Source of the DNA: Actinomycetota bacterium
GTDB taxonomy: Bacteria; Actinomycetota; Thermoleophilia; Gaiellales; Gaiellaceae
DNA: 50,299 nucleotides
NCBI GenBank assembly: GCA_005884005.1
Contig: VAWI01000064.1
Span: forward strand, 1-50,299
Direction of reading: 5' to 3'
In this document: positions 17,474-26,329 of the stretch, piece after piece
How positions within the stretch are numbered: position 1 is the stretch's first letter
How the letters are laid out: each line of letters begins with the position of its first letter
Program-made: the position numbers and the translations under genes
The notes under the pieces: model-generated
Seen by the model: the letters and a program-made list of their open reading frames with translations, nothing else
The model's database searches: none
Told to the model about the DNA's origin: nothing

Positions 17474-19404
17474 GCGCGCTCCAACCAGACGTTGCCGTCC
17501 TCGTCCGTGTGCGCCGTCTGTCCCGGCCAGACCACGACCGTAGAGAGCGCGTCGGCGAGCACGGCCGGCCCTTCGACCAGCTTGACCGCCCCGCGCCGGA
17601 GCACCGGACCAAAGACCGTCTCGCCGACCTCGACGTCGCCTCGCGGTGCGGGCGCCGGCGCGGCCCAACCCGTGCCCTCGTCGATCCAGACACGCGCCCG
17701 CGCGGCTGTGACCTCGATCGGCTCGTCCGTTGCGTAGCCGAACTCGCTCCGGTGCCGCTCGGCGAAAGCCGCGCGCAGGGCGGCCGGCGAGGACTCGCCG
17801 TCGACGCCGACCTCGAGCGTGTCGTTCTGGTCGCGGTAGCGGAGCTCGAGCGAGCGGAAGACCCGGAGAGCGCCGCGGTCGTTCTCGAGGGTGGCCGCGA
17901 TCTCGCCGACGAGGCCCTCGAGCTCGCGCTCGACCCGCGGCCAGTCCACCTGGTCGAGGCGCGCGAGACACGTGCGGACGTCGTCGATTGCAAGCTCCGA
18001 CAGGCAGCAGCCGAGCGCCGAGAAGGTGGATGAGAGTGCCGGCACGAGCACCCGCTCGACCCCGGCCGAGAGCGCGACCGCGCCCGCGTGCATCGGCCCG
18101 GCGCCGCCGTAGGCGACGAGCGTGCACGCGCGCAGATCGTGGCCACGGCGCACGGTGACGAGCCGGAGCGCGCGCTCGATCTGGGCGTGCGCGACCTCGA
18201 CCGTCGCCCGAGCGGCCTCCTCCGCCGAGAGCCCAAGCCGACTGCCGAGGCGCGCACACGCCTCGCGCGCGAGCTCCTCGTTGAGCTCGAGTCCACCGCC
18301 GACCCCGCCCTGGAGCCCCAGCAGGACATCCGCGTCGGTCACCGTCGGCTCGACGCCGCCGCGCCCGTACGCCGCCGGCCCCGGCACGGCCCCGGCCGAG
18401 CGTGGCCCGACGCGGAGCGCGCCGACGTCGTCCACCCACGCGACCGAGCCGCCGCCGGCGCCAATCGACTCGACCGCGACCGCCGGCAGCCGCACGACGT
18501 GGCCGCCAAGCCGTCGGTCGCGCGCCGAGACGGGAATGCCGTCGCGCAGGAGGCAGACGTCGGTGCTCGTCCCGCCCATGTCGACCGAGACGGCGCGAGC
18601 GAGGCCGAAGCGGCGGGCGAGCCGCGCCGTGGCCGCCACCCCGGCGGCTGGACCGGACATTACCGTCGCGAGCGGGAGCAGCCGCGCCCGGGCGACGGTC
18701 ATCATCCCGCCGCCCGAGTGGACGACGAACGAAGGCGCGCCGGGAAAAGAATCGGCGATCGCCTCTTCCTGCGCGCGCAGGTAGCGGTCGATCAGCGGTA
18801 TCACGGCTGCGTTCAGGGCCGTCGTCGACGCGCGCTCGAACTCGCGCCGCTCGCGCGAGACGCGGTGGGAGACCGAGAGCGCCACGCCGTCGTCGAGCGC
18901 CGCTGCGAGTCGGGCTTCGTGCTCGGGGTTCGCGTACGAGTGGAGGAGGCAGACGGCGACCGCTTCGACCCCGGCGGCACGCACCGCAGCGGCCACCCGC
19001 TCCACCTCCTTGCTGGTGAGCGGGACTAGCGGCGTCCCGTCGGGCCCGATCCGCTCTGCTGCCCCGAAGCAGAGTTCCCGCGGCACCGGCGGCGCGACAC
19101 GTGCGGAGCGGCCCAGGTCGTAGAGGTCGTCGCGCGCCTGGCGCCCGATCTCGAGCACGTCGGCGAACCCCTCGGTCGTCACGAGTGCGGTCCGGGCGAG
19201 CTTCTTCTCGAGCACGGCGTTCGTGACCCAGGTCGTCCCGGCGACGACGGCGGGCGACCCGGCGACGAGTCGCCGAGACCGCGCAAGGCCTTCGCCGAGC
19301 CCGGCGTCGGTCGGCACCTTCAGCGACTGCGCCGTTCCGCCGTCGGCAATCACCACGTCGGTGAAGGTGCCGCCGGCGTCGACGCCGACACGGGCTTCCG
19401 GCAT
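17470..19404 (-). CDS. hyuA: Hydantoinase/oxoprolinase A subunit (ATP-dependent)
   Basis: A 644-residue protein with the sugar-kinase/Hsp70-type ATPase signatures of HyuA: VGVDAGGTFTDVVIADGG at the N-terminus, SVDMGGTSTDVCLLRDG, the GGGSVAWVDDVGALRVGPRS loop and PGPAAYGRGGVEPTVTDADV, then a C-terminal domain ending NVWLERA. The ATG at 19404 is chosen because the DAGGTFTD motif always lies within about 15 residues of the start; upstream in-frame codons overlap the divergent promoter region and look non-coding. No clear Shine-Dalgarno is seen. It hydrolyses ATP while phosphorylating the ring amide. Confidence 0.92.
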   Translation of the reverse strand: MPEARVGVDAGGTFTDVVIADGGTAQSLKVPTDAGLGEGLARSRRLVAGSPAVVAGTTWVTNAVLEKKLARTALVTTEGFADVLEIGRQARDDLYDLGRSARVAPPVPRELCFGAAERIGPDGTPLVPLTSKEVERVAAAVRAAGVEAVAVCLLHSYANPEHEARLAAALDDGVALSVSHRVSRERREFERASTTALNAAVIPLIDRYLRAQEEAIADSFPGAPSFVVHSGGGMMTVARARLLPLATVMSGPAAGVAATARLARRFGLARAVSVDMGGTSTDVCLLRDGIPVSARDRRLGGHVVRLPAVAVESIGAGGGSVAWVDDVGALRVGPRSAGAVPGPAAYGRGGVEPTVTDADVLLGLQGGVGGGLELNEELAREACARLGSRLGLSAEEAARATVEVAHAQIERALRLVTVRRGHDLRACTLVAYGGAGPMHAGAVALSAGVERVLVPALSSTFSALGCCLSELAIDDVRTCLARLDQVDWPRVERELEGLVGEIAATLENDRGALRVFRSLELRYRDQNDTLEVGVDGESSPAALRAAFAERHRSEFGYATDEPIEVTAARARVWIDEGTGWAAPAPAPRGDVEVGETVFGPVLRRGAVKLVEGPAVLADALSTVVVWPGQTAHTDEDGNVWLERA

Positions 19405-19446
19405 CGTTTTCACGGAGCGAAAAGAGTTTCCGCGGACGGGAAAGCG

Positions 19447-19458
19447 ATCGTATAGCAT
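19447..19458. promoter_or_regulatory. Divergent hyuA / aldehyde dehydrogenase promoter region
   Basis: The AT-rich core holds a TANNNT box on each strand (TAGCAT at 19453-19458 plus, TACGAT at 19447-19452 minus). It lies in the 83-bp gap between the divergent starts and is the natural place for IclR control of both directions (inference). Confidence 0.35.
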
Positions 19459-19487
19459 CGGCCAACGGCCGTCGACGGGGAGGTTCC

Positions 19488-20924
19488 ATGGCGGAGGTCG
19501 AGACCTCGGTGCCCGTAAAGAAGCTGAGCGTGGCGGGCGAGGCGCTGACGACCGAGGAGACACGTGTCGTGCGCTCCCCCTGGGACGGCGTTCCGGTCGC
19601 GGCGGTCCCTGTCGTCGGCGCGCTCGAGACGGGGGCGGCAATCGACGCCGCCGCCCGAGCGATGGCCACGCCGTTACCCGCGCACGAGCGCGCCGAGATC
19701 CTCGACCGCGCCGCCACCGCGACCCGCGAGCGCCGCGAGAAGCTCGCGCGCCTGCTCGCCCGCGAGATCGGCAAGCCGCTGAAGCAGGCGCTGATGGAAG
19801 TCGACCGCTGCGTTCAGACGCTGACCTTTTCCGCGATCGAGGCGCGCACGCTCGCCGGGCGCGGAATCGCGGTCGACGCGCACCCGGCGGGGGTCGGCCG
19901 ACGCGGGTACACGATCCGCGTTCCGATCGGGGTCATCGCGGCGATCACGCCCTTCAACTTTCCGCTCAACCTTGCCGCGCACAAGGTCGGGCCGGCGATC
20001 GCCGCCGGCTGTGGCACCGTGCTCAAGCCCGCCGGTGTCGCCCCGCTCGCGGCGATCGAGCTCGTCGACCTCCTTCACGAGGCGGGGCTGCCGCGCGAGC
20101 TGCTCTCCGTCGTCACCGGTCCGGCGGGGGAGATCGGCGACGTGCTCGTCGAGGACGAGCGCGTGCGGATGATCACCTTCACCGGTTCGGCCGAGGTCGG
20201 GTGGGAGCTCGCGGCGCGCGCGGCGAAGAAGCACGTCTCGCTCGAGCTCGGCAACTCGACTCCGCTGATCGTCTGCGCCGATGCCGACCTCGACGCGGCC
20301 GCCGAAGCGGCGGCGATCAGCGGTAACGGCTTCGCCGGCCAGTCCTGCATCTCCGTTCAGCGTGTGCTCGTCGACGGGCGCCTCCACGATGATTTCACGG
20401 AGCGCCTCCTCGGGGCGATCGAGCGGCTGAAGGTCGGCAACCCGGAGGAGGACGACACCGACGTCGGCCCGCTGATCGACGAGGACGCACGCACGCGCGT
20501 CGAGGAGTGGCTCGACGAGGCCAGCGAGAGCGGCGCCGAGCGGCTCGCGGGCGGCACCGTCGATGGCGGCCATCTGCGTCCGACCGTGCTCGACCGCGTC
20601 CCGGCCGACGCTCGTGCCTGGAAGCGCGAGATCTTCGGGCCGGTGCTCGCGCTACGCCCGTTCGAGTCGCTCGAAGAGGCGATTGAGCTCGCGAATGGCA
20701 CCGACTACGGCCTCCAGGCCGGCATCTTCACGCGCGATCTCGCCACCGCGATCACGGCGAGCGAGCGGCTCAAGTTCGGCGGCGTCACGGTCAACGAGGC
20801 GCCGACCTTCCGCGTCGACCAGATGCCCTACGGCGGGACGAAGGAATCCGGGAACACGCGCGAGGGGCCCCACTTCACCGTGCGTGACATGACCGAGGAG
20901 CGCATGGTGGTGATCAAGCTCTGA
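19488..20924 (+). CDS. Aldehyde dehydrogenase (NAD(P)-dependent)
   Basis: A 478-residue ALDH-superfamily enzyme. Seen are the NAD-binding ITPFNFPLNLAAHKVGPAIA and LKPAGVAPL, FTGSAEVGWELAARA, the catalytic Glu in LELGNSTP, the catalytic Cys in GFAGQSCISVQRV, and KREIFGPVLALRPF and NEAPTFRVDQMPYGGTKESG near the end. The ATG is preceded by GGGGAGG at a good distance. The closest style is the lactaldehyde/glycolaldehyde and succinate-semialdehyde group. It starts a run of genes coupled by overlaps, and is a good candidate to oxidise the semialdehyde made by the downstream aminotransferase. Confidence 0.92.
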   Translation: MAEVETSVPVKKLSVAGEALTTEETRVVRSPWDGVPVAAVPVVGALETGAAIDAAARAMATPLPAHERAEILDRAATATRERREKLARLLAREIGKPLKQALMEVDRCVQTLTFSAIEARTLAGRGIAVDAHPAGVGRRGYTIRVPIGVIAAITPFNFPLNLAAHKVGPAIAAGCGTVLKPAGVAPLAAIELVDLLHEAGLPRELLSVVTGPAGEIGDVLVEDERVRMITFTGSAEVGWELAARAAKKHVSLELGNSTPLIVCADADLDAAAEAAAISGNGFAGQSCISVQRVLVDGRLHDDFTERLLGAIERLKVGNPEEDDTDVGPLIDEDARTRVEEWLDEASESGAERLAGGTVDGGHLRPTVLDRVPADARAWKREIFGPVLALRPFESLEEAIELANGTDYGLQAGIFTRDLATAITASERLKFGGVTVNEAPTFRVDQMPYGGTKESGNTREGPHFTVRDMTEERMVVIKL

Positions 20925-21727
20925 GCAAGGCGACGGCGCAAAACGCCCGCCCCCCGCTCCAAACGCTCGAGCGGGCCTTCACGGTCCTCGACTTGTTCGG
21001 TGCGGACCAGCCGGAGTGGGGAACGAGCGAGGTTGCGCGCGCGGCGAGGCTGCCGGTGCCCACGGCCCACAGGATCCTCGCGGCGCTGACCGGCCGCAGG
21101 TACCTCGCTCGCGACGAGCGAACGAGACGCTTCCGCCTCGGGCCCGCCGCCCTGGAACTCGGTGGGCGGGCACGTGCCGTCCTCGACCTGCGCCAGGCCG
21201 CGCTCCCGGTGCTGCGCCGACTCGCGCGTGAGACGGATGAGACGGCGCTCCTGACCGTGCCAAACAGCGAGCGTGACCGCTCGGTCTGCCTCGAGCGCGT
21301 CGAGAGCTCTCAGCCGCTGCGACTCTCGGTCGAGCCGGGCCGCCGGCTACCGCTGCATGCGGGCGCGTCGCAGAAGGCACTGCTCGCTTTCCTTGCCGAG
21401 GAGGAGATCGAACGGGTGGCGGCAGGCTCGCTGGAGCGGCTCTGCCGCGCGACTATCACCGACGCTGACGCGTTGCGGGCGAACCTCGCCGAGGTGCGAG
21501 AGCGCGGGTGGGCGATCTCGTTCGAGGAGACGAACGTCGGGGTCTGGGGCGTCGCGGTGCCGCTGCTGGACGAGGGCGGCACGGCCGTCGCGGCGGTTGG
21601 GCTCGCCGGACCGAGCGCGCGGCTCTCGCCCGAAGAGGTTCTCGACCACCTCGAGCGCTTGCGCGACGGCGCGGTCGAGATCAAGGCCCCGCTCGGGCTC
21701 GACGTGCCGGAGCTCGGATGGCCGTGA
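20921..21727 (+). CDS. IclR-family transcriptional regulator
   Basis: The winged helix-turn-helix (LQTLERAFTVLDLFG, then TSEVARAARLPVPTAHRIL) is followed by the IclR effector domain (LPLHAGASQKALLAFL, RATITDADALRANLAEVRER, VAVPLLDEG). The conserved first helix lies before the only TTG (20993), so the real start is most likely the CTG at 20921, which overlaps the aldH stop (CTGA) and gives 268 residues. Placement inside the operon suggests it controls the pathway genes in response to the substrate or an intermediate. Confidence 0.85.
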   Translation: MSKATAQNARPPLQTLERAFTVLDLFGADQPEWGTSEVARAARLPVPTAHRILAALTGRRYLARDERTRRFRLGPAALELGGRARAVLDLRQAALPVLRRLARETDETALLTVPNSERDRSVCLERVESSQPLRLSVEPGRRLPLHAGASQKALLAFLAEEEIERVAAGSLERLCRATITDADALRANLAEVRERGWAISFEETNVGVWGVAVPLLDEGGTAVAAVGLAGPSARLSPEEVLDHLERLRDGAVEIKAPLGLDVPELGWP

Positions 21728-22545
21728 GGCAGGAGCCCGCCTGGGGCGCTTACGTCGATCCGCCGCTGCGGGAAAAGGTCGCGGTCGTGACCGGTGCGGC
21801 GAAGGGCCTCGGCGCCGCGATCACCGACGTGCTCGCCTGCGACGGGGCACAGATCGTCCTGGCCGGGCGTGACTTGGAGGCACTCGAGGCTCACGCGACG
21901 CAGCTCCACGGTGAGTACCCGGAGCGGGAGAACCTCGTAGTGACCTGCGACGTGACGAGCGAGGCCGACGTGCAGACGCTGATCGGCTCGGCGGTCGAGC
22001 GGTTCGGCGGCCTCGACATCCTCGTCAACACCGCCGGCGTGATCGGCCCGATCGAGACGCCCGCGCAGGGCGTGTCGGTGGACGACTTCCGCGCCGTCCT
22101 CGACGTCAACGTCCTCGGCACCTTCCTGCCCTGCAAGTTCGCGATCCCGCACCTGATCGAGCGTGGAGGCGGGCGAATCGTGAACATCGCCGGCACCTCG
22201 GGGCTCCGCGGCTACCGTAACCGGGTCGCCTACTCGTCCTCGAAGTGGGCGGTGCGCGGGCTGACGCGCACGCTCGCACTCGAGCTGGGACCGCACGACA
22301 TCACGGTGAACACGATCTGCCCGAACGTCACCCACGGCGAGCGAATGACGAAGATCGTGAACGAGAAGGCGCGCCGCCTGGGCCGGACGCCGCAGGACGT
22401 GTACGCCGAGTTCACGGCGCAGACCGCGCTCGGGCGCTTCATCGAAGACTCCGACATTGCCCACGCCGTCCGCTTCCTCGTCTCGGCGGGCGGGCGGAAC
22501 GTCACCGGGCACGACGTCGTCGTCGACGCCGGGTGGGACGTGTGA
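21718..22545 (+). CDS. Short-chain dehydrogenase/reductase
   Basis: A 275-residue classical SDR: VVTGAAKGLGAAITDVLA (nucleotide binding), DILVNTAGV (NAG-like), the catalytic Ser in IVNIAGTSG with Tyr and Lys in AYSSSKWAV, and a C-terminal NVTGHDVVVDAGWDV. The ATG at 21718 overlaps the IclR gene by 10 nt. NAD(H) preference cannot be firmly read. It probably oxidises or reduces a hydroxyl/keto intermediate of the same pathway. Confidence 0.9.
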   Translation: MAVRQEPAWGAYVDPPLREKVAVVTGAAKGLGAAITDVLACDGAQIVLAGRDLEALEAHATQLHGEYPERENLVVTCDVTSEADVQTLIGSAVERFGGLDILVNTAGVIGPIETPAQGVSVDDFRAVLDVNVLGTFLPCKFAIPHLIERGGGRIVNIAGTSGLRGYRNRVAYSSSKWAVRGLTRTLALELGPHDITVNTICPNVTHGERMTKIVNEKARRLGRTPQDVYAEFTAQTALGRFIEDSDIAHAVRFLVSAGGRNVTGHDVVVDAGWDV

Positions 22546-23357
22546 TCCCGCGGCCGTTCGACTACGAACGCCCGCGCTCCGTCGAGGAGGCCGTGTCCAT
22601 TCTGGCCGGGGCTGGGGGCCGGGACGCGAAGGTGATCGCGGGCGGTCAGAGCCTCGTGCCGATGCTCTCGCTCGGGCTCGCGCGGCCCGACGTTCTCGTC
22701 GACCTCTCGCGGCTCGAGCTGAACGGGATCGAGGCGGTCGATCGGCGGGTGCGGATCGGCGCGACGACGTGCCACCGGACGCTTGAGCTCGACCCGGAGG
22801 CGCGACGGCTGCTGCCGCTCGCGGCCGAGGCCGCCCGCCACGTGGGCAATCCGCGCGTACGGAACCGCGGCACCTTCGGCGGCTCCCTCGCCCACGCCGA
22901 TCCCGCCGCCGAGCTGCCCGTGGTCGCGGTGGCGCACGGCGGAGAGGTGGTCGCTCACGGGCCCGGCGGTGAGCGGCGGATCCCGCTTGCGGAGTTCTTC
23001 CTCGGCTACCTGGAGACGGCGCTCGGGCCGGACGAGGTGCTCGTAGCGGTCGAGCTCGAGCGGCCGCCGGAAACGAGCGGCGTCGGCTTCCATGAGGAGG
23101 CGCAGCGGGCCGACGACTTCGCGCTGGCGTGCGCCGCCGCGGTGGTGGCGCCGGACGGGCATGCGCGAGTCGTCCTCGGCGGCGTCGGCGATCGGCCTCT
23201 GCGCTTCGAGGGGCCGACGGACGAGCTGCCGGCCGCTGTTGAGGCGGCGGTCGAGCCCGAGGAGGATGTGTTCGTCTCGGCCGCCTTCCGCCGACGCCTG
23301 GCCGGCGTCTGCGCACGCCGTGCCCTCGCGCGCGCAAAGGAGGATGCGGGAGCGTGA
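22542..23357 (+). CDS. Molybdenum hydroxylase, FAD-binding subunit (CoxM/XdhB type)
   Basis: A 271-residue medium subunit of a xanthine-dehydrogenase-family enzyme. VIAGGQSLVPMLSLGLARPD and RNRGTFGGSLAHADPAAELP are the two FAD-binding motifs of this subunit; a CO-dehydrogenase flavoprotein C-terminal domain follows. The GTG start overlaps the SDR stop (GTGA). It passes electrons from the iron-sulfur subunit to its acceptor. Confidence 0.93.
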   Translation: MIPRPFDYERPRSVEEAVSILAGAGGRDAKVIAGGQSLVPMLSLGLARPDVLVDLSRLELNGIEAVDRRVRIGATTCHRTLELDPEARRLLPLAAEAARHVGNPRVRNRGTFGGSLAHADPAAELPVVAVAHGGEVVAHGPGGERRIPLAEFFLGYLETALGPDEVLVAVELERPPETSGVGFHEEAQRADDFALACAAAVVAPDGHARVVLGGVGDRPLRFEGPTDELPAAVEAAVEPEEDVFVSAAFRRRLAGVCARRALARAKEDAGA

Positions 23358-23821
23358 TGCTCGAGCTCCTCTTGAACGGACGGCGGCTCCGCGAGCCGGT
23401 CGAGCCGCATGTGACGCTGCTCCGTTTCCTGCGTGACCAGGCCGGCGCGAGCGAGGTGAAGTACGGCTGCGGCGAAGGCGTCTGCGGAGCTTGTACCGTC
23501 TTCCTCGACGCGGTCGCGGTCAACGCCTGCAGCGTGCTCGCCGTCCAGGCGGAGGGCGCACGCGTCGAGACCGTGAGCGCCTTCGCTGGCGACGGCTCCC
23601 TCCACCCGCTGCAGCAAGAGCTGATCGAACGTGGCGCGGTGCAGTGCGGCTTCTGTACGCCCGGCGTCGTGCTCGGCTCGATCGAGGCCGTCCGTCTCGG
23701 ACTCGCCGGCGACCGGATGACGATCAGGCGAAGCCTCGCCGGCAACCTCTGCCGCTGTACCGGCTACGGCAAGATCGTCGAGGCCGTCGAGGCCTACCGC
23801 GACGGCGAGGGCGCGGCATGA
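23354..23821 (+). CDS. Molybdenum hydroxylase, [2Fe-2S] subunit (CoxS/XdhC type)
   Basis: A 155-residue small subunit with both cluster sites: the plant-ferredoxin type Cys39, Cys44, Cys47 and Cys59 (YGCGEGVCGACTVF) and the C-terminal helical site Cys98, Cys101, Cys133 and Cys135 (QCGFCTPG, NLCRCTGYGKIVEAV). The GTG (23354) and the ATG just after it are both usable; either overlaps the FAD-subunit stop. All ligands are intact, so the subunit should be functional. Confidence 0.94.
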   Translation: MMLELLLNGRRLREPVEPHVTLLRFLRDQAGASEVKYGCGEGVCGACTVFLDAVAVNACSVLAVQAEGARVETVSAFAGDGSLHPLQQELIERGAVQCGFCTPGVVLGSIEAVRLGLAGDRMTIRRSLAGNLCRCTGYGKIVEAVEAYRDGEGAA

Positions 23822-23892
23822 ACGCCCGTGGGCTCCGAGCTACTCGAGTAGCGGAGCAGTGAGCATCGCTCGCCTTTGGCTCGTTCTCGGCG

Positions 23893-23909
23893 GGGAAACC
23901 ATGTTTCCC
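23893..23909 (+). repeat. Inverted repeat inside the molybdenum hydroxylase operon
   Basis: A perfect 7-bp inverted repeat GGGAAAC / GTTTCCC with a 3-nt spacer, in the 225-bp gap between the [2Fe-2S] and molybdenum subunit genes. It has the size of an operator for a dimeric regulator. Confidence 0.5.
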
Positions 23910-23985
23910 ACACGAGCCCCTTTCTTGAATGTACGCCTCGGCCCCCGCGGCGCTCAGGTCGCGGCGCGAGCTGAGCAGAGACAGC

Positions 23986-24007
23986 GGGGGAAAGTCCTGG
24001 TTCCCCC
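23986..24007 (+). repeat. Second inverted repeat in the same gap
   Basis: GGGGGAA (23986-23992) pairs with TTCCCCC (24001-24007) across an 8-nt loop, about 40 nt before the molybdenum subunit start. It could be an RNA hairpin attenuating the last subunit or an operator. No other gene is seen between 23822 and 24046. Confidence 0.5.
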
Positions 24008-24046
24008 CGACGCTTCGTCCTCGGCTCATGATCGAGAGGTTGGCCG

Positions 24047-26326
24047 ATGAGCGTCGTCGGCGAGCGGCCGGCACGCGTTGTCGGGCGCGCTCTCGTCCGG
24101 CACGACGCGCTCGAGAAGGTTGCAGGCCGGACCCGCTACGCCGCCGATTTCGGCCTCCCGGGGATGCTGCACGCGGTGCTCAAGCGGGCCGACCTTCCGC
24201 ACGCCCGTCTGCTCCGGGTGGACACGTCCGCGGCGGAGGCGGTGCCCGGAGTCGCATCCGTCCTCACCGCCAAGGATGTGCCCGAGAACACAGTCTGGGT
24301 GGACGTGCCGGGGCAAACGTTCCAGGTCGGGGCACTGAAGGCGCGCACGAACGTGCTCGCCGACGGCGTCGTCCGCTACCACGGCGAGCCGATCGCGATC
24401 GTTGCCGCCGAGACCGAGGACGCTGCGCTCGCCTCCGTCGAGCTGATCGACGTTGAGTACGAGGAGCTGCCGGTCGTGACCGACGCCGAGGCGGCGCTCG
24501 AGGAGGGGGCGCCGCTCGTTCACGAGCAGGGCAACCTGATAGCGAGCTGGCAGCTCCAAGAGGGCAACGTCGACGCTGCGCTGAATGCAACGCACGCCGT
24601 CGTCGAACAAAGCTACGAGACGCAGTTCGTCGACCACGCGTATCTCGAGCCGGAGGCCGGCGTCGCCTGGCTCGACACCGACGGTGTCATCACCGTCCGC
24701 GCGGCGACCCAGGTGATCGAGCATTTTCGCGATCTCGCGCGGATCCTGCGCGTCCCCGACAACCGCGTGCGGGTGATCGCGCCCTACGTAGGCGGCGGCT
24801 TCGGCGGCAAGGAGGACATGACGGTCGAGCCGTACCTCGCGCTCGTCGTCCAGCGTACCGGCCGCCCGGTGAAGATGGTGTGGAGCCGCTCGGAGTCGTT
24901 GCTGGCGCGCGAAAAGCGTCACCCGATGAAGCTCCGCTACCGCACCGCGTGCGACGCCGAGGGGCGGCTGCTCGCGCAGGACATCGGCATCGTCGCGGAT
25001 GGCGGCGCCTACGCGCTGCTGTCTGCGCTCGTCCTCCTCTACGCGACCACCTGCTCGCAGGGCCCCTACCGCTGCCCGAACGTGCGCATCGACGCGCGCG
25101 TCGCCTACACCAACCACACGCCTGCGAGTGCGATGCGCGGCTTCGGCGCCATGCAGGTCGCGCTCGGCTACGAGGGGCAGATGGACCTGCTCGCCGCCGA
25201 GCTCGGGCTCGACCCGCTCGAGCTGAGGCGCCGGAACTTCCTCGAGGGTGGCGACACGCTCGCAGTGGGACAGACGCTCGACACGCACGTCGCGCTCCCG
25301 GATCTCGCCGACCGCGTCGAGGCGGCGCTCGGGCCGAAGCCGGAGCCTTCGACGCGCGGGCGGCGAGTCGGGCGCGGCGTTGCGTGCAACCTCCAGCCCT
25401 ACGGCCGCTGCGTCTGGCTCAACGATTGGTCGAGCGCATGGGTCGGGTTCGAGCTCGACGGGACCCTCGTCCTGCGGATCGGCGTCCCAGACATCGGCGG
25501 CGGCCAGGCCTCCTCGCTCGTCCAACTCGCGGGCGAGGTGCTCGGCGTCGACCCGGCGGAGGTCGTCATCCACATCGGCGACTCGGCGCTAACGCCGCTG
25601 ACCGGGACGACGACTGCGACGCGGCAGCTGTACATGTCCGGAAACGCCGTGCTCCAGGCGGCGGGTGAGCTGCGCGAGGAGCTGCGGCCGCTCGCGGCGG
25701 AGCTGCTCGAGGCGGAGCCGGACGACGTCGAATTCGCCGGCGGCGGCGCGCGCTCCGGGGAGCGGCACGTGGCGTTCCGGGACCTGATCGCGGCGGCGGC
25801 CAAGCGCCAGGTGCCTTGGCACCGGCTCTCGATCTTTCGGGCGCCCGGCGGGGACGCCTGGCGGAGCGAGGCCTCCTGGCGCGGGCGCGTGTTCCCCGAC
25901 TTCACCTATGGCTGCCACGCCGTCGATCTCGAGGTCGATCCCGAGACGGGGCGTATCGACGTGCTGCGCTACCTCGCCGCTCACGACGTCGGCCGCGCGA
26001 TCAACCCGCAGAGCGTCGAGGGCCAGATCGAGGGCGCGGTCGTGATGGGGCTCGGCTACGCGCTCTCGGAGCGCGTCGTCTACGAGGACGGCGTCAACCT
26101 CACCGGCGCGTTCGCGCAGTACCTGATCCCGACCGCGGTCGAGGCGCCCGAGATCGAGCCGATCGTCGTCGAGTCCGGTGAGGGGGTCGGCCCGTTCTCG
26201 GCGCGCGGGATCGGCGAGCCGCCGGTCGGCGCAGTCGCGCCGGCTGTGGCGGCCGCGCTGGCGGACGCACTAGGGAGGCGCCTCACCGTCCTGCCGTTCA
26301 CCCGCGAGCGCGTGGCGGAGGCTTAG
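24047..26326 (+). CDS. Molybdenum hydroxylase, catalytic molybdopterin subunit (CoxL/XdhA type)
   Basis: A 759-residue large subunit: the aldehyde-oxidase a/b hammerhead (KVAGRTRYAADFGLPGMLHA, NVLADGVVRYHGEPIAIVAA) and the Moco-binding domain with APYVGGGFGGKED, TPASAMRGFGAMQ and the C-terminal ARGIGEPPVGAVAPAVAAAL, whose Glu matches the catalytic base of the family. The CO-dehydrogenase active-site loop VAYRCSFR is not present, so it is not a CO dehydrogenase. Substrates of the family are N-heterocycles and aldehydes. Fits as the hydroxylating entry step of the island. Confidence 0.93.
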   Translation: MSVVGERPARVVGRALVRHDALEKVAGRTRYAADFGLPGMLHAVLKRADLPHARLLRVDTSAAEAVPGVASVLTAKDVPENTVWVDVPGQTFQVGALKARTNVLADGVVRYHGEPIAIVAAETEDAALASVELIDVEYEELPVVTDAEAALEEGAPLVHEQGNLIASWQLQEGNVDAALNATHAVVEQSYETQFVDHAYLEPEAGVAWLDTDGVITVRAATQVIEHFRDLARILRVPDNRVRVIAPYVGGGFGGKEDMTVEPYLALVVQRTGRPVKMVWSRSESLLAREKRHPMKLRYRTACDAEGRLLAQDIGIVADGGAYALLSALVLLYATTCSQGPYRCPNVRIDARVAYTNHTPASAMRGFGAMQVALGYEGQMDLLAAELGLDPLELRRRNFLEGGDTLAVGQTLDTHVALPDLADRVEAALGPKPEPSTRGRRVGRGVACNLQPYGRCVWLNDWSSAWVGFELDGTLVLRIGVPDIGGGQASSLVQLAGEVLGVDPAEVVIHIGDSALTPLTGTTTATRQLYMSGNAVLQAAGELREELRPLAAELLEAEPDDVEFAGGGARSGERHVAFRDLIAAAAKRQVPWHRLSIFRAPGGDAWRSEASWRGRVFPDFTYGCHAVDLEVDPETGRIDVLRYLAAHDVGRAINPQSVEGQIEGAVVMGLGYALSERVVYEDGVNLTGAFAQYLIPTAVEAPEIEPIVVESGEGVGPFSARGIGEPPVGAVAPAVAAALADALGRRLTVLPFTRERVAEA

Positions 26327-26329
26327 GGC

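Noticed and set aside
24047-26326. Carbon monoxide dehydrogenase large subunit
   Set aside because: CoxG and CoxM/S-like neighbours suggested it, but the active-site loop diagnostic of form I CO dehydrogenase is missing, so a general molybdenum hydroxylase is the safer call.
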